DNA from: Chloroflexota bacterium
Lineage (GTDB): Bacteria > Chloroflexota > Anaerolineae > Promineifilales > Promineifilaceae
DNA: 11,611 nt
Reading direction: 5' to 3'
Assembly (NCBI GenBank): GCA_963169155.1
Contig: CAUJGI010000071.1
Location: forward strand, 1-11,611
Position 1 is the first letter of the stretch, and every line of letters starts with the position of its first letter. A program made the translations under genes and the position numbers. Positions 1-6,733 of this stretch are shown piece by piece. Under the pieces are notes generated by a model, which saw only the letters and a list, made by a program, of their open reading frames with translations, had not been told where the DNA came from and did no database searches.

Positions 1-524
1 AAAATGAAACCCACCAACAAGATGACCTGGAGACGTTTACTCTGTGGGTGATCTACCCAGTACGTGAGAATGACTGATAATAACAATGTCTGTGAAAACA
101 CCTCCGGCCAACCGGCTATATGATCCGAAAAGGGCAAATTGAAAAAAATCATTCCCTCAACACCCCCCCAACTGGCTGAAAATGGCGTAAGAATCCCTAT
201 AACAACAAGCAGACACCACATGACCAGCCAGCCTTTTCGATTGCTGAATAAAACGTCTCTTAATAGGTAAAACACAATTGCCAATAACGTCGCCCTAAAT
301 GGCTGAAAGAGAGGGCTGGCTATCAGTATCGGATCCGTAATTTTTCGAATGATCGGGGCTACATCTGGCCGGATCATGCGCGTTGCATAGCCAAGGAGAA
401 TGGAAGCGACAACGCCGGTAACGAAATAGGTGACAGTATGAGAAATAATCGTCCGATACAGAATTGACCGGAAAGAAGTGTGGGGATTATCCATCACTTG
501 AATAAGTTTGTTGCTCATGTTCAT
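1..524 (-). CDS. Multi-spanning membrane protein, unknown family (3' end off the left edge)
   Basis: An open frame of 174 codons starts at the ATG at 524-522 and runs through position 1 without a stop, so the C-terminus is missing. The start is supported by an AGGAG ribosome-binding site just upstream and by an ATGA overlap with the stop of the preceding 88-residue gene, which implies coupled translation. Hydrophobic stretches lie at about residues 27-48, 67-88, 99-114, 143-156 and 165 onward, separated by short basic loops (for example SNRKG near 94-98), as expected for a polytopic inner-membrane protein. No signal peptide or catalytic motif is visible and I do not recognise the family. The gene is AT-richer by eye than its neighbours and uses ATA, TTA, AGA and CGA codons, which could mean recent acquisition. 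A role with the small protein and the LuxR regulator upstream is inference from gene order. Confidence 0.8.
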   Translation of the reverse strand, partial: MNMSNKLIQVMDNPHTSFRSILYRTIISHTVTYFVTGVVASILLGYATRMIRPDVAPIIRKITDPILIASPLFQPFRATLLAIVFYLLRDVLFSNRKGWLVMWCLLVVIGILTPFSASWGGVEGMIFFNLPFSDHIAGWPEVFSQTLLLSVILTYWVDHPQSKRLQVILLVGFI

Positions 525-787
525 TTTTTCTCCTTTTCTAAATCGTTTTGCCGAGAGTCCAAAACTTGGATTTGAACGACCGAAACCAATGGCATTCCCA
601 GGTCGCGCACTTTTTTGAGCAAGCCATGTAATGCAGCCTGGTCAACCACAGGACCGATAAGTAACGTATCGCCATTCGCCTCCAGCGTGATGGTCAGGCC
701 GTCGAACCACGATGCCCATTGGGAGTCCAGGTGTCCCTTGAGGCGGATTTCGTAGAACGGAGCGTTTGGGAGCGGTTTGTCAAGCAT
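521..787 (-). CDS. Small conserved-looking protein of unknown function (88 aa)
   Basis: The protein has 88 residues, starts at the ATG at 787-785 and is preceded by a good ribosome-binding site (GAGGAAACG just before the ATG). It has no signal peptide or membrane segment. It looks like a small alpha/beta domain: an N-terminal strand (YEIRLKGHL, about 12-20), a W-containing turn (SQWASWFDGL, 22-31), a strand pair ending in DTLLIGPVVDQ (40-50), and a helix plus strand (HGLLKKVRDLGMPLVSVVQI, 54-73). The tail is charged and Lys/Glu-rich. The stop overlaps the start of the membrane-protein gene by ATGA, so the two are likely made together. It lies downstream of the MalT-like regulator but beyond that gene's terminator, so it may have its own promoter. 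Function is unknown; a small sensor or partner of the membrane protein is only a guess. Confidence 0.82.
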   Translation of the reverse strand: MLDKPLPNAPFYEIRLKGHLDSQWASWFDGLTITLEANGDTLLIGPVVDQAALHGLLKKVRDLGMPLVSVVQIQVLDSRQNDLEKEKK

Positions 788-823
788 CGTTTCCTCTCAG
801 TTGCTGCCCGTAGGATACTGTTG

Positions 824-869
824 GAGGTGGTGAGGCGTCATCACCACATGATGTGATTGAGGTGGTGAT
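824..869 (-). promoter_or_regulatory. Repeat-rich candidate operator upstream of the 88-aa gene
   Basis: On the plus strand the decamer GAGGTGGTGA occurs at 824-833 and again at 859-868, 35 bp apart. The second copy also forms an inverted repeat: ATCACCAC at 840-847 pairs with GTGGTGAT at 862-869. This lies between the regulator's terminator and the ribosome-binding site of the small gene, where a promoter and operator are expected. No convincing -35/-10 pair was found. The repeats are seen directly; the operator role is inference. Confidence 0.4.
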
Positions 870-875
870 TGATGG

Positions 876-906
876 AAAACAAAAACTCCAGCGGGTGAGG
901 CTGGAG
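876..906 (-). terminator. Rho-independent terminator of the LuxR-family regulator gene
   Basis: On the minus strand a perfect 7-bp stem CTCCAGC/GCTGGAG (plus-strand arms 886-892 and 900-906, 7-nt loop) is followed at once by the tract TTTTTGTTTT (885-876). It begins 25 nt after the regulator's stop codon. This is a textbook intrinsic terminator, and it separates the regulator from the downstream small-protein and membrane-protein genes. Confidence 0.82.
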
Positions 907-930
907 TCGGATTGGAGAGGTTTCAGAGGG

Positions 931-3654
931 CTAGAACAGATCGAGTTCTTCGGCGCGGCGGACAGCCGCCCGGCGGTTGTTGACCCCCAGTTTGTTGAAA
1001 ATATTCTTGGTGTGGGTACGCAAGGTGTTGAGCGACACGATCAATCGTTCGGCCATTTCAGGGCCGCTCAATTCACTGCGAAGCAGTTTGAGCACTTCCA
1101 ACTCGCGTTCGCTCAAAGGCTCAACGAAATTTCTAGATTTTGGAGTTTGGATTTTGGACACCTGCACTTGCGCCCGGTGCAAGTATTGAAGTTCGTCATT
1201 CACAGGTTGCGGGAAGTAAGCCAGGATGCGGTCAATATATCCGAGCAAAGGCTGGGCGCGACGCAAATGTTGAAAATCAGAGATCAACAATTGCATGGCT
1301 TCGCCTTCATCCACGAAAATGCGGAGGTAGCCCTCAGGCTCGGCTAACGTCAAGGCGTGTTTCAGCGCGGCAAGCGCCTGGGGCTGGTTGCCCTGCAATT
1401 GATAAAAGAGCGCCTGCGTCAATAGGATTTCGATCACACTCCCCGTCCGTTCTTGGGTTTCGGCCAATGCCAGCAGGCGTTCCAGCAATGGACCGACACC
1501 CTCGAAGGAACGTTCCGCCAGACGAACCCGCGCCAGGGTGAGATATTCGTACTCGCCCATGTAACTCGCCTCGTCCATAACCGAGAGGGCGCGTTCCCGC
1601 ACCCAGGCCTGGGCCATGTCCAACCGCCCTTGTTTGAGGGCGACCCGCGCTTTGTGGGCGTCAACCGGTTGCAGGATGGGAATCGGATTTTTGATATAAC
1701 CTCGCTGCGCTTCATCCAACGATTTGAGCGCGGCCTCCCACTCCCCGGCGGATTTCTTGAGCCGAGCCTGAGCCAAGCCCCAACGGTAGGGCCAGTCTAT
1801 CAGGGTGGTATGTTGTCCCAGATCCGCAACAGTTTGCAGACGTTGTGCGACTACATCATCGTCGCCGCGTTCATGGGCGAGCATGGCCAATCCCAGATGG
1901 TGGTGGGCCGTGACCACTTCCGCTTCCTGGCCGAACGCCTCAGCCTTTTGTATGGTTTGTTGGAGGGCTTTTTCCGCTTCGCCCAGTTGCCCCAGGCCCA
2001 CGAGCATATCCGCTACCACAAAAGCGCTGGCGATCACATACATGTGATTGCCCATTTTTTGCATGTCGTCCATCCAGGTCCGCATGGCTTTCAGCGAGGC
2101 TTCCACTTTGCCAACCGCCCACTGCGTAAAGCCCAGGGTGATGGCGGCCTGGGCACGGGTGAGGCGATCGTCTTCGGGGGCAAGTTGCACGGATAGTTCA
2201 GCATATCGCACGGTTTCTGCCAGGTTGCCCTCGATTTGGGCATTCCCGGCGCGGATCAGGGCCACGGTCCCGGGGAGGGCCTTGAACGCTTCCATCTCCT
2301 GCATCTCCGCCAGGGCACGCTCGGCGGCTTGCAAGGACGTTTCGCTGGCCTCAAGCTCGCCCACATCCGAATACGCCCACCCCATTTGGACACATAACCA
2401 GGGCCGGGAAGATACCACTGCCGGGGGCAGTTTTTGCACCCAGCCAAGCCAGGCGGTGGGCTGAAAACTGCGCTCCATGCCCTGCCAGGCGGTTTCGGTC
2501 AGGGAGGCCGCCCGCTCAAAATCGGAGGCCGCGAGGGCGTGATGGAAGGCGGCGGATAGATCGTCATTTTCCTCATACCAACGGCTGGCGCGCAGATGGA
2601 GGGCGGGGAGTTCAGCCGATTTTCCCAGGCGTTGGCGGAGTAAATCCCCAAACAGGTGATGATAGCGATACCAGCGGCGTTCGTTATCGAGCGGGGTGAG
2701 AAACAGGTTGGCACGGTCGAGGTCTCTGAGGATTTCCTGCCCCCTTGCTGAAGATGAACCCAAAACCGCGTCGCAAAGTGGGCCGCACAGGCGTTCCAGG
2801 ATTGAGGTGTGCAGTAAAAAAGTCTGCACCTCGCTGGTCTGGTGTTCAAGAACTTCTTCCATCAGGTAGTCCAGCACGAAACGGTGACTGCCCGAAAAGG
2901 ATTGGATGAACCGGGCGTTGTCCGAATGCTCCTGTAAGGCGAGGCTCTGCAGGGCGAGGGCGGCCATTTGCAGTCCGGCAATCCAGCCTTCGGTGCGTGC
3001 GTCCAGCGTGGCGACCTCTTGCTCAGAGAGAGGCAGGTTCATCATGCGGGTGAGGAATTCGGCAGCTTCGGTGGGGGTGAAGCGAAGGTCGGCGGCACGC
3101 AGTTCGGTCAATTGGCCGCGGGCACGTAATCGGGCCAGGGGGAGATGGGGGTCCTCCCGCGTGGCAATGACCAGGTGCATGTGCTGTGGTTGGTATTCGA
3201 TAATAAAAGCGAGGGCCTGATCAACCGCTGGAGAATCAATCACGTGGTAATCGTCGAGGATCAGAGCAAAGCAGCCCTGGATGGTGGCAATTTCGTTAAG
3301 AAGGGCGGTCAGAATCGCTTCGGCTGACGGAACTTCTGGAGAGTGGAGCGCCGCCAGAAAATCCTCACCTACTCCCTCTTGAATTGTCTGTAACGCAGCG
3401 ACCAGGTATGAGATGAAGCGCACCCAATCGCTGTCTCTTTCATCCAGCGACAACCACGCTACGGGTCTACCGCAAGCGGCGATCCACTCGCTGACAAGAG
3501 TGCTCTTGCCAAAACCGGCCGGAGCGGAGACGAGGGTCAGCTTACCACCTGCTTGCAACCCCTGGTTGAGTCTTTCGATGAGGCGTGGGCGAGGGACGAG
3601 AGACGGCCGTAAATTCGGGATGTGCAGTTTCGTCTTCAGGAGTGGGTATGCCAT
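931..3654 (-). CDS. MalT/LAL-type LuxR-family transcriptional regulator (STAND ATPase)
   Basis: This 907-residue protein has the three-part plan of large ATP-binding LuxR regulators such as MalT. The N-terminal region begins LLKTKLHIP, typical of the family. It carries a Walker A motif SAPAGFGKST (residues 43-52, Lys50) and a Walker B-like LILDDYHVI (131-139). The middle (roughly 400-800) is helix-rich and Ala/Leu-rich, as in the TPR-like solenoid that senses the inducer. The last 62 residues (846-907) are a LuxR/GerE helix-turn-helix starting LSERELEVLKLL and including LNTLRTHTKNIFNKLGV. Length matches the family (about 850-920). Such proteins are ATP-dependent, signal-activated activators; the inducer here is unknown. 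The gene is divergent from the GH39 gene with 298 bp between, so sugar-related control is plausible. A TATAAT box 6 nt before the ATG and no Shine-Dalgarno suggest a leaderless transcript. It ends in an intrinsic terminator. Confidence 0.93.
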   Translation of the reverse strand: MAYPLLKTKLHIPNLRPSLVPRPRLIERLNQGLQAGGKLTLVSAPAGFGKSTLVSEWIAACGRPVAWLSLDERDSDWVRFISYLVAALQTIQEGVGEDFLAALHSPEVPSAEAILTALLNEIATIQGCFALILDDYHVIDSPAVDQALAFIIEYQPQHMHLVIATREDPHLPLARLRARGQLTELRAADLRFTPTEAAEFLTRMMNLPLSEQEVATLDARTEGWIAGLQMAALALQSLALQEHSDNARFIQSFSGSHRFVLDYLMEEVLEHQTSEVQTFLLHTSILERLCGPLCDAVLGSSSARGQEILRDLDRANLFLTPLDNERRWYRYHHLFGDLLRQRLGKSAELPALHLRASRWYEENDDLSAAFHHALAASDFERAASLTETAWQGMERSFQPTAWLGWVQKLPPAVVSSRPWLCVQMGWAYSDVGELEASETSLQAAERALAEMQEMEAFKALPGTVALIRAGNAQIEGNLAETVRYAELSVQLAPEDDRLTRAQAAITLGFTQWAVGKVEASLKAMRTWMDDMQKMGNHMYVIASAFVVADMLVGLGQLGEAEKALQQTIQKAEAFGQEAEVVTAHHHLGLAMLAHERGDDDVVAQRLQTVADLGQHTTLIDWPYRWGLAQARLKKSAGEWEAALKSLDEAQRGYIKNPIPILQPVDAHKARVALKQGRLDMAQAWVRERALSVMDEASYMGEYEYLTLARVRLAERSFEGVGPLLERLLALAETQERTGSVIEILLTQALFYQLQGNQPQALAALKHALTLAEPEGYLRIFVDEGEAMQLLISDFQHLRRAQPLLGYIDRILAYFPQPVNDELQYLHRAQVQVSKIQTPKSRNFVEPLSERELEVLKLLRSELSGPEMAERLIVSLNTLRTHTKNIFNKLGVNNRRAAVRRAEELDLF
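1137..1157 (-). repeat. Three tandem heptamers inside the regulator's interdomain linker
   Basis: Plus strand: ATTTTGG, AGTTTGG, ATTTTGG (minus: CCAAAAT, CCAAACT, CCAAAAT). Because 7 is not a multiple of 3, the repeat is read in successive frames and encodes part of a Lys/Ser/Pro-rich linker (KIQTPKS) between the helical sensor region and the DNA-binding domain. It may be a small expanded heptad repeat. Confidence 0.55.
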
Positions 3655-3952
3655 GTAGATATTATAAAGTAGAGAAGGGAGAAATGGTGACGAAACGCTC
3701 TGGCAACCTGTAAAAACCAGGCGTGGGCCAAGAAAACAGTATCCTGACGGCCGTAAATGTACCGATAATGTGCCGGTTGCATGTGCCTTTACCCATCGCT
3801 GTCAGTCGGCTTGTCCGATAAATTTAAAAGTGACCTGTAATATAGATTTTATGCATTGAAGACTATTAGGTGATCGAACCAAAAAGTGCGCCCAGGCCGC
3901 TGTTGGTTGCGGAAGAGTAACCTGCCAAACGTCTTTACCTCTGGATAAACCC
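3655..3952. other. Divergent intergenic region between the regulator and the GH39 gene
   Basis: This 298-bp stretch has no convincing gene. It holds the regulator's TATAAT box at its left end and one ACGGCCGT octamer (3747-3754). Its AT-rich centre (about 3820-3855) could hold the GH39 promoter: TTGTCC lies at 3811-3816, but the nearest TATAAT-like hexamers (3838-3846) are too far away at 21 bp or more. The frame upstream of the GTG at 3953 stays open back to a TGA at 3857-3859 but contains no ATG. No clear operator palindrome was found. Confidence 0.55.
3661..3666 (-). promoter_or_regulatory. -10 box (TATAAT) of the LuxR regulator; possibly leaderless
   Basis: The minus strand reads TATAAT at 3666-3661, a perfect consensus. 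The regulator's ATG begins at 3654, so a start point about 7 nt after the box falls at or next to the A of the ATG. No purine-rich ribosome-binding site fits between them. The -35 region at about 17-18 bp spacing (CACCAT or TCACCA) is a poor match to consensus. Confidence 0.5.
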
Positions 3953-5410
3953 GTGATTGAATTTACCTGTGACCTCGCCCAAGAGGGTACAGCCTTTTCC
4001 CACTTTTGGAAGCACACGGTCGGCAGCGGCCATGCACCGCTGGCCTTGCGCGCCGACTGGCAGGCCCAGCTGAAGCGCTGCCACCAGGAGTGTGGTTTTG
4101 CTTACGTGCGCTTTCATGGACTGCTGTCTGGCACCATGCAAACCGTTTTTATCCACGATGATGAGTACCATTACTCGTTCTTCAACGTGGATCGCATTTA
4201 TGATTTTTTGCTGTCGGTGGGAGTACGGCCGTTTGTTGAGCTCAGCTTCATGCCAGAGGCGCTGGCCTCGGGTAGCGAGACGGTGTTCAACTATGCAAAT
4301 AACGTCAGTCCGCCCAAAGATATGAAGCTGTGGCGCACCCTGATTCACAAGCTGGTGGGTCACTGCGTGGAACGGTATGGCCTCGAAGAAGTACGCCGCT
4401 GGCAGTTTGAAGTGTGGAACGAACCGAACCTGGATGCCTTTTGGTCGGGCAGCCAGAGGGATTATTTCGAGCTGTACCGGGCAACGGTAGAGACCATCAA
4501 AGAAATTGATGACGGCCTGCGCGTGGGCGGCCCTTCCTCGGCGCAAAACGAGTGGATTCCTGAATTTTTGGACTTTTGTGAGCAAAACAACCTGCCGGTT
4601 GACTTTGTCACCACGCACCATTACCCCACCGATGCCTTTGGTGACCCGGGTGACGATACCGAAACGCAGCTGGCCAAAAGTGAGCGCAGCATTTTGCGCC
4701 GCGAAGCGGCAGGCGCCAAACGGGATGCCCGGGGCAAGCCGCTGTACTACACCGAGTGGAACAGCTCCTCCAACCCGCGCGACGCGCGCCACGATTTGCC
4801 ATATACGGCCGCTTTTGCCCTCAAAACTATCATGGAGGCGCAGGGCATTGTCGATGGTTACAGCTTCTGGGTGTTCAGCGATATTTTTGAAGAGAATTAC
4901 ATGCCCTCCCAGCCGTTTCATGGGGGCTTTGGCTTGATGAACCTGTACGGCATTCCCAAGCCGGTGTACCGTGCTTACCAACTGCTCAACCGGCTGGGTG
5001 ACGAGCAGTTGGAGCTGGTCGGCACGCACAATACAGTGGATGCCTGGGCAGTGCGCAAGAACGGCCGTATCGACATTCTGCTCAGCAACCATGCGCTGCC
5101 GCGCCACGCCATCAACACCGAAACGGTGCGGCTGTGCCTGCACAATGTCGAGGCCCCGGCCGCAATCAAGCTGGCGCGCATTGATGAGGATCATGCCAAT
5201 CCACGCCGCGCCTGGGAAGCGCTGGGCAGGCCAATGTACCTGAGCGAAGGGCAAGTGGCCGACCTGGAGGCGCTGTCCCAGCTTTGTTGGGCACCGCTGG
5301 AGGCAAAACACGAAGAGAACAATTTGACGATGGAGTTCACCATTCCGCCGCAGGGCATTACGGCCGTAACCGTCTTGCTGCCCCAGTACAACACCTTAGA
5401 CCTTTGCTAA
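3953..5410 (+). CDS. GH39 family glycoside hydrolase (beta-xylosidase-like), cytosolic
   Basis: The 485-residue product matches glycoside hydrolase family 39, retaining (beta/alpha)8-barrel enzymes that include beta-D-xylosidases and alpha-L-iduronidases. Family signatures in order are HFWKHTVGSGHAPLALRADW (17-36), YVRFHGLL (51-58), FVELSFMPEALASG (94-107), FEVWNEPNL (152-160) holding the acid/base Glu157, THHYPTDAFG (221-230), and YYTEWN (265-270) holding the nucleophile Glu268. A C-terminal beta-rich part follows the barrel. No signal peptide is present, so it probably cleaves short xylosides or related glycosides imported into the cytoplasm. The exact substrate cannot be told from sequence. 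The start is a GTG with only a weak upstream GGA; there is no in-frame ATG upstream before a stop, though a slightly longer non-ATG start is possible. A dehydrogenase gene follows 23 bp downstream and is probably cotranscribed. Confidence 0.9.
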   Translation: MIEFTCDLAQEGTAFSHFWKHTVGSGHAPLALRADWQAQLKRCHQECGFAYVRFHGLLSGTMQTVFIHDDEYHYSFFNVDRIYDFLLSVGVRPFVELSFMPEALASGSETVFNYANNVSPPKDMKLWRTLIHKLVGHCVERYGLEEVRRWQFEVWNEPNLDAFWSGSQRDYFELYRATVETIKEIDDGLRVGGPSSAQNEWIPEFLDFCEQNNLPVDFVTTHHYPTDAFGDPGDDTETQLAKSERSILRREAAGAKRDARGKPLYYTEWNSSSNPRDARHDLPYTAAFALKTIMEAQGIVDGYSFWVFSDIFEENYMPSQPFHGGFGLMNLYGIPKPVYRAYQLLNRLGDEQLELVGTHNTVDAWAVRKNGRIDILLSNHALPRHAINTETVRLCLHNVEAPAAIKLARIDEDHANPRRAWEALGRPMYLSEGQVADLEALSQLCWAPLEAKHEENNLTMEFTIPPQGITAVTVLLPQYNTLDLC

Positions 5411-5433
5411 GAATCAGTCTGTTGGAGCAAAAC

Positions 5434-6435
5434 ATGAGCACAAAAAAACCGGAAATTGTTGTGGTAACCGGCGCGACGGCCGGGGTAGGCCGGGCGACGG
5501 TGCGCGCCTTTGCCCGCCAGGGAGCTCACCTGGGGCTGCTGGCACGCGGTGAAGAAGCGCTGGCCGCCACCAAGGCCGAAGTGGAAGCTGCTGGCGGCCA
5601 GGCCGTGGCTGTGCCCACCGACGTGGCCGACGCGGCCCAGGTGGATGCAGCCGCCGAACAGATTGAACAGGAACTCGGCCCGGTCGACATCTGGGTCAAC
5701 AATGCCATGACCTCTGTGTTTTCCCCGTTCAAAGAGATGAAAGCGGACGAATTTCGTCGGGTGACGGAGGTAACCTACCTCGGGTTTGTTTATGGCACGA
5801 TGGCCGCCCTGCGCACAATGCTGCCGCGCAACCACGGCACCATTGTGCAGGTCGGTTCCACCCTGGCCTATCGCGGCATTCCGCTCCAGTCGGCCTACTG
5901 CGGCGCCAAACACGCCATTCAGGGCTTTACCGAATCGGTGCGCGCCGAACTGATTCACGACAACAGCGACGTGCACATCACCATGGTGCAGATGCCCGCG
6001 CTGAACACGCCGCAGTTTGGTTGGGTCAAAAGCCGCCTGCCCAATAAGGCCCAGCCGGTGCCACCGCTGTTCCAGCCGGAGGTAGCGGCGGACGCCATCG
6101 TATGGGCGGCACACCAACGGCGGCGCGAGGTCTCCGTGACCTTCAACAACAGCATGTTTATCTGGGGCAACAAATTTTTCCCCGGCATCGGCGACTGGTA
6201 CCTGGCACGCACCGGGTACGACTCGCAGCAGACCGATGAGCCGCGCGACCCAGAACGGCCGCACAACCTGTGGGAACCCATCACCGGCGACTTTGGCGCG
6301 CATGGCGATTTCGACGCCCGGGCGCACGACTCCAGCTGGTTCTTGCAGCTCAACAAGCGGCTGCATCCGGCGATATTGCCGGGCGTGGCATTAGCAGGCC
6401 TGGCGGCGGCTTTGTGGGCCAGGAAGAGTGATTAA
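5434..6435 (+). CDS. Short-chain dehydrogenase/reductase (SDR) with hydrophobic C-terminal tail
   Basis: This 333-residue NAD(P)-dependent oxidoreductase has the classical SDR marks: cofactor loop TGATAGVG (residues 12-19), NNAM (89-92), catalytic Ser142 in VGSTLAY, and YCGAK with Tyr155 and Lys159. Core SDRs are about 250 residues; here a long C-terminal part follows, with PHNLWEPITGDFGAHG (276-291) and then a hydrophobic segment (about 313-329) ended by Arg/Lys, which could attach the protein to the membrane. The ATG at 5434 is chosen because GGAG lies 6 nt upstream (5424-5427); the frame opens 150 nt earlier, inside the GH39 gene, but those residues resemble no SDR N-terminus. It starts 23 bp after the GH39 stop, so cotranscription is likely. 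The substrate is unknown; a sugar, steroid-like or lipid alcohol are all possible. Confidence 0.9.
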   Translation: MSTKKPEIVVVTGATAGVGRATVRAFARQGAHLGLLARGEEALAATKAEVEAAGGQAVAVPTDVADAAQVDAAAEQIEQELGPVDIWVNNAMTSVFSPFKEMKADEFRRVTEVTYLGFVYGTMAALRTMLPRNHGTIVQVGSTLAYRGIPLQSAYCGAKHAIQGFTESVRAELIHDNSDVHITMVQMPALNTPQFGWVKSRLPNKAQPVPPLFQPEVAADAIVWAAHQRRREVSVTFNNSMFIWGNKFFPGIGDWYLARTGYDSQQTDEPRDPERPHNLWEPITGDFGAHGDFDARAHDSSWFLQLNKRLHPAILPGVALAGLAAALWARKSD

Positions 6436-6465
6436 GTCATTGAGCGCTGTAAGTGCCCAATGACT
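6435..6465 (+). terminator. Strong hairpin just after the SDR gene (possible terminator or mRNA 3' end)
   Basis: The arms AGTCATTG (6435-6442) and CAATGACT (6458-6465) pair perfectly. After one mismatch an inner stem GCGCT/AGTGC (with one G-T pair) closes on a 3-nt loop. It overlaps the last base of the SDR stop codon. No U-tract follows directly (the nearest T-run is 6491-6496), so it may act as a Rho-assisted terminator or a 3'-end stabiliser rather than a classic intrinsic terminator. Confidence 0.5.
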
Positions 6466-6733
6466 CAATTACCACATATCAGTCATCAATTATTTTTTAG
6501 GACGTGTGGGAAATGCGTTTACCTTCACAGCCTTTTGCTCCCCAGGGTGGGGTGGTGGTGCTGGCTCATGGCGGCTTTAGCGGCCGTTTTCCGGGAAATA
6601 TTATGCGATCTCCCCCGATGGCCGGGTCTTACGCACAATCGACGGCAACGGCCGTACCCCCATGTAACCAAAAGCGGAGGTTGCCCGCATTCACTTTACC
6701 GCATCGGTAAACATTTCTACCAGAGGAAAGTAG
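6466..6733. other. Intergenic region before the GH144-like gene; possible gene remnant
   Basis: No confident gene lies here. A GTG-started frame at 6504-6710 (68 codons) has no good ribosome-binding site and no recognisable motif. An in-frame piece at 6581-6667, opening right after a TAG, encodes 28 residues including YYAISPDGRVLRTIDGNG and then stops; its protein-like composition suggests a relic of a decayed gene, but this is weak. The region carries one ACGGCCGT octamer (6648-6655) and a near match (6580-6587). The ribosome-binding site of the next gene (AGAGGAAAG) is at the right end. No convincing promoter was found. Confidence 0.4.

Noticed and set aside
853..2464. Several plus-strand open frames opposite the LuxR regulator
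   Set aside because: They overlap each other and the regulator, have no domains or ribosome-binding sites, and one crosses the regulator's terminator.
3935..5311. 458-codon open frame antisense to the GH39 gene
   Set aside because: It mirrors the codon bias of GH39, has no recognisable domain, and the plus-strand frame carries both catalytic motifs of GH39.
5284..5433. Upstream extension of the SDR to 5284
   Set aside because: It overlaps the GH39 3' end and shows no SDR similarity; GGAG precedes the ATG at 5434.
5407..6366. 319-codon open frame antisense to the SDR gene
   Set aside because: Shadow of a GC-biased gene; the plus strand has the complete SDR motif set and a ribosome-binding site.
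6504..6710. 68-codon GTG-started frame between the SDR and GH144-like genes
   Set aside because: Weak ribosome-binding site, biased composition and no motif, so not called as a gene.
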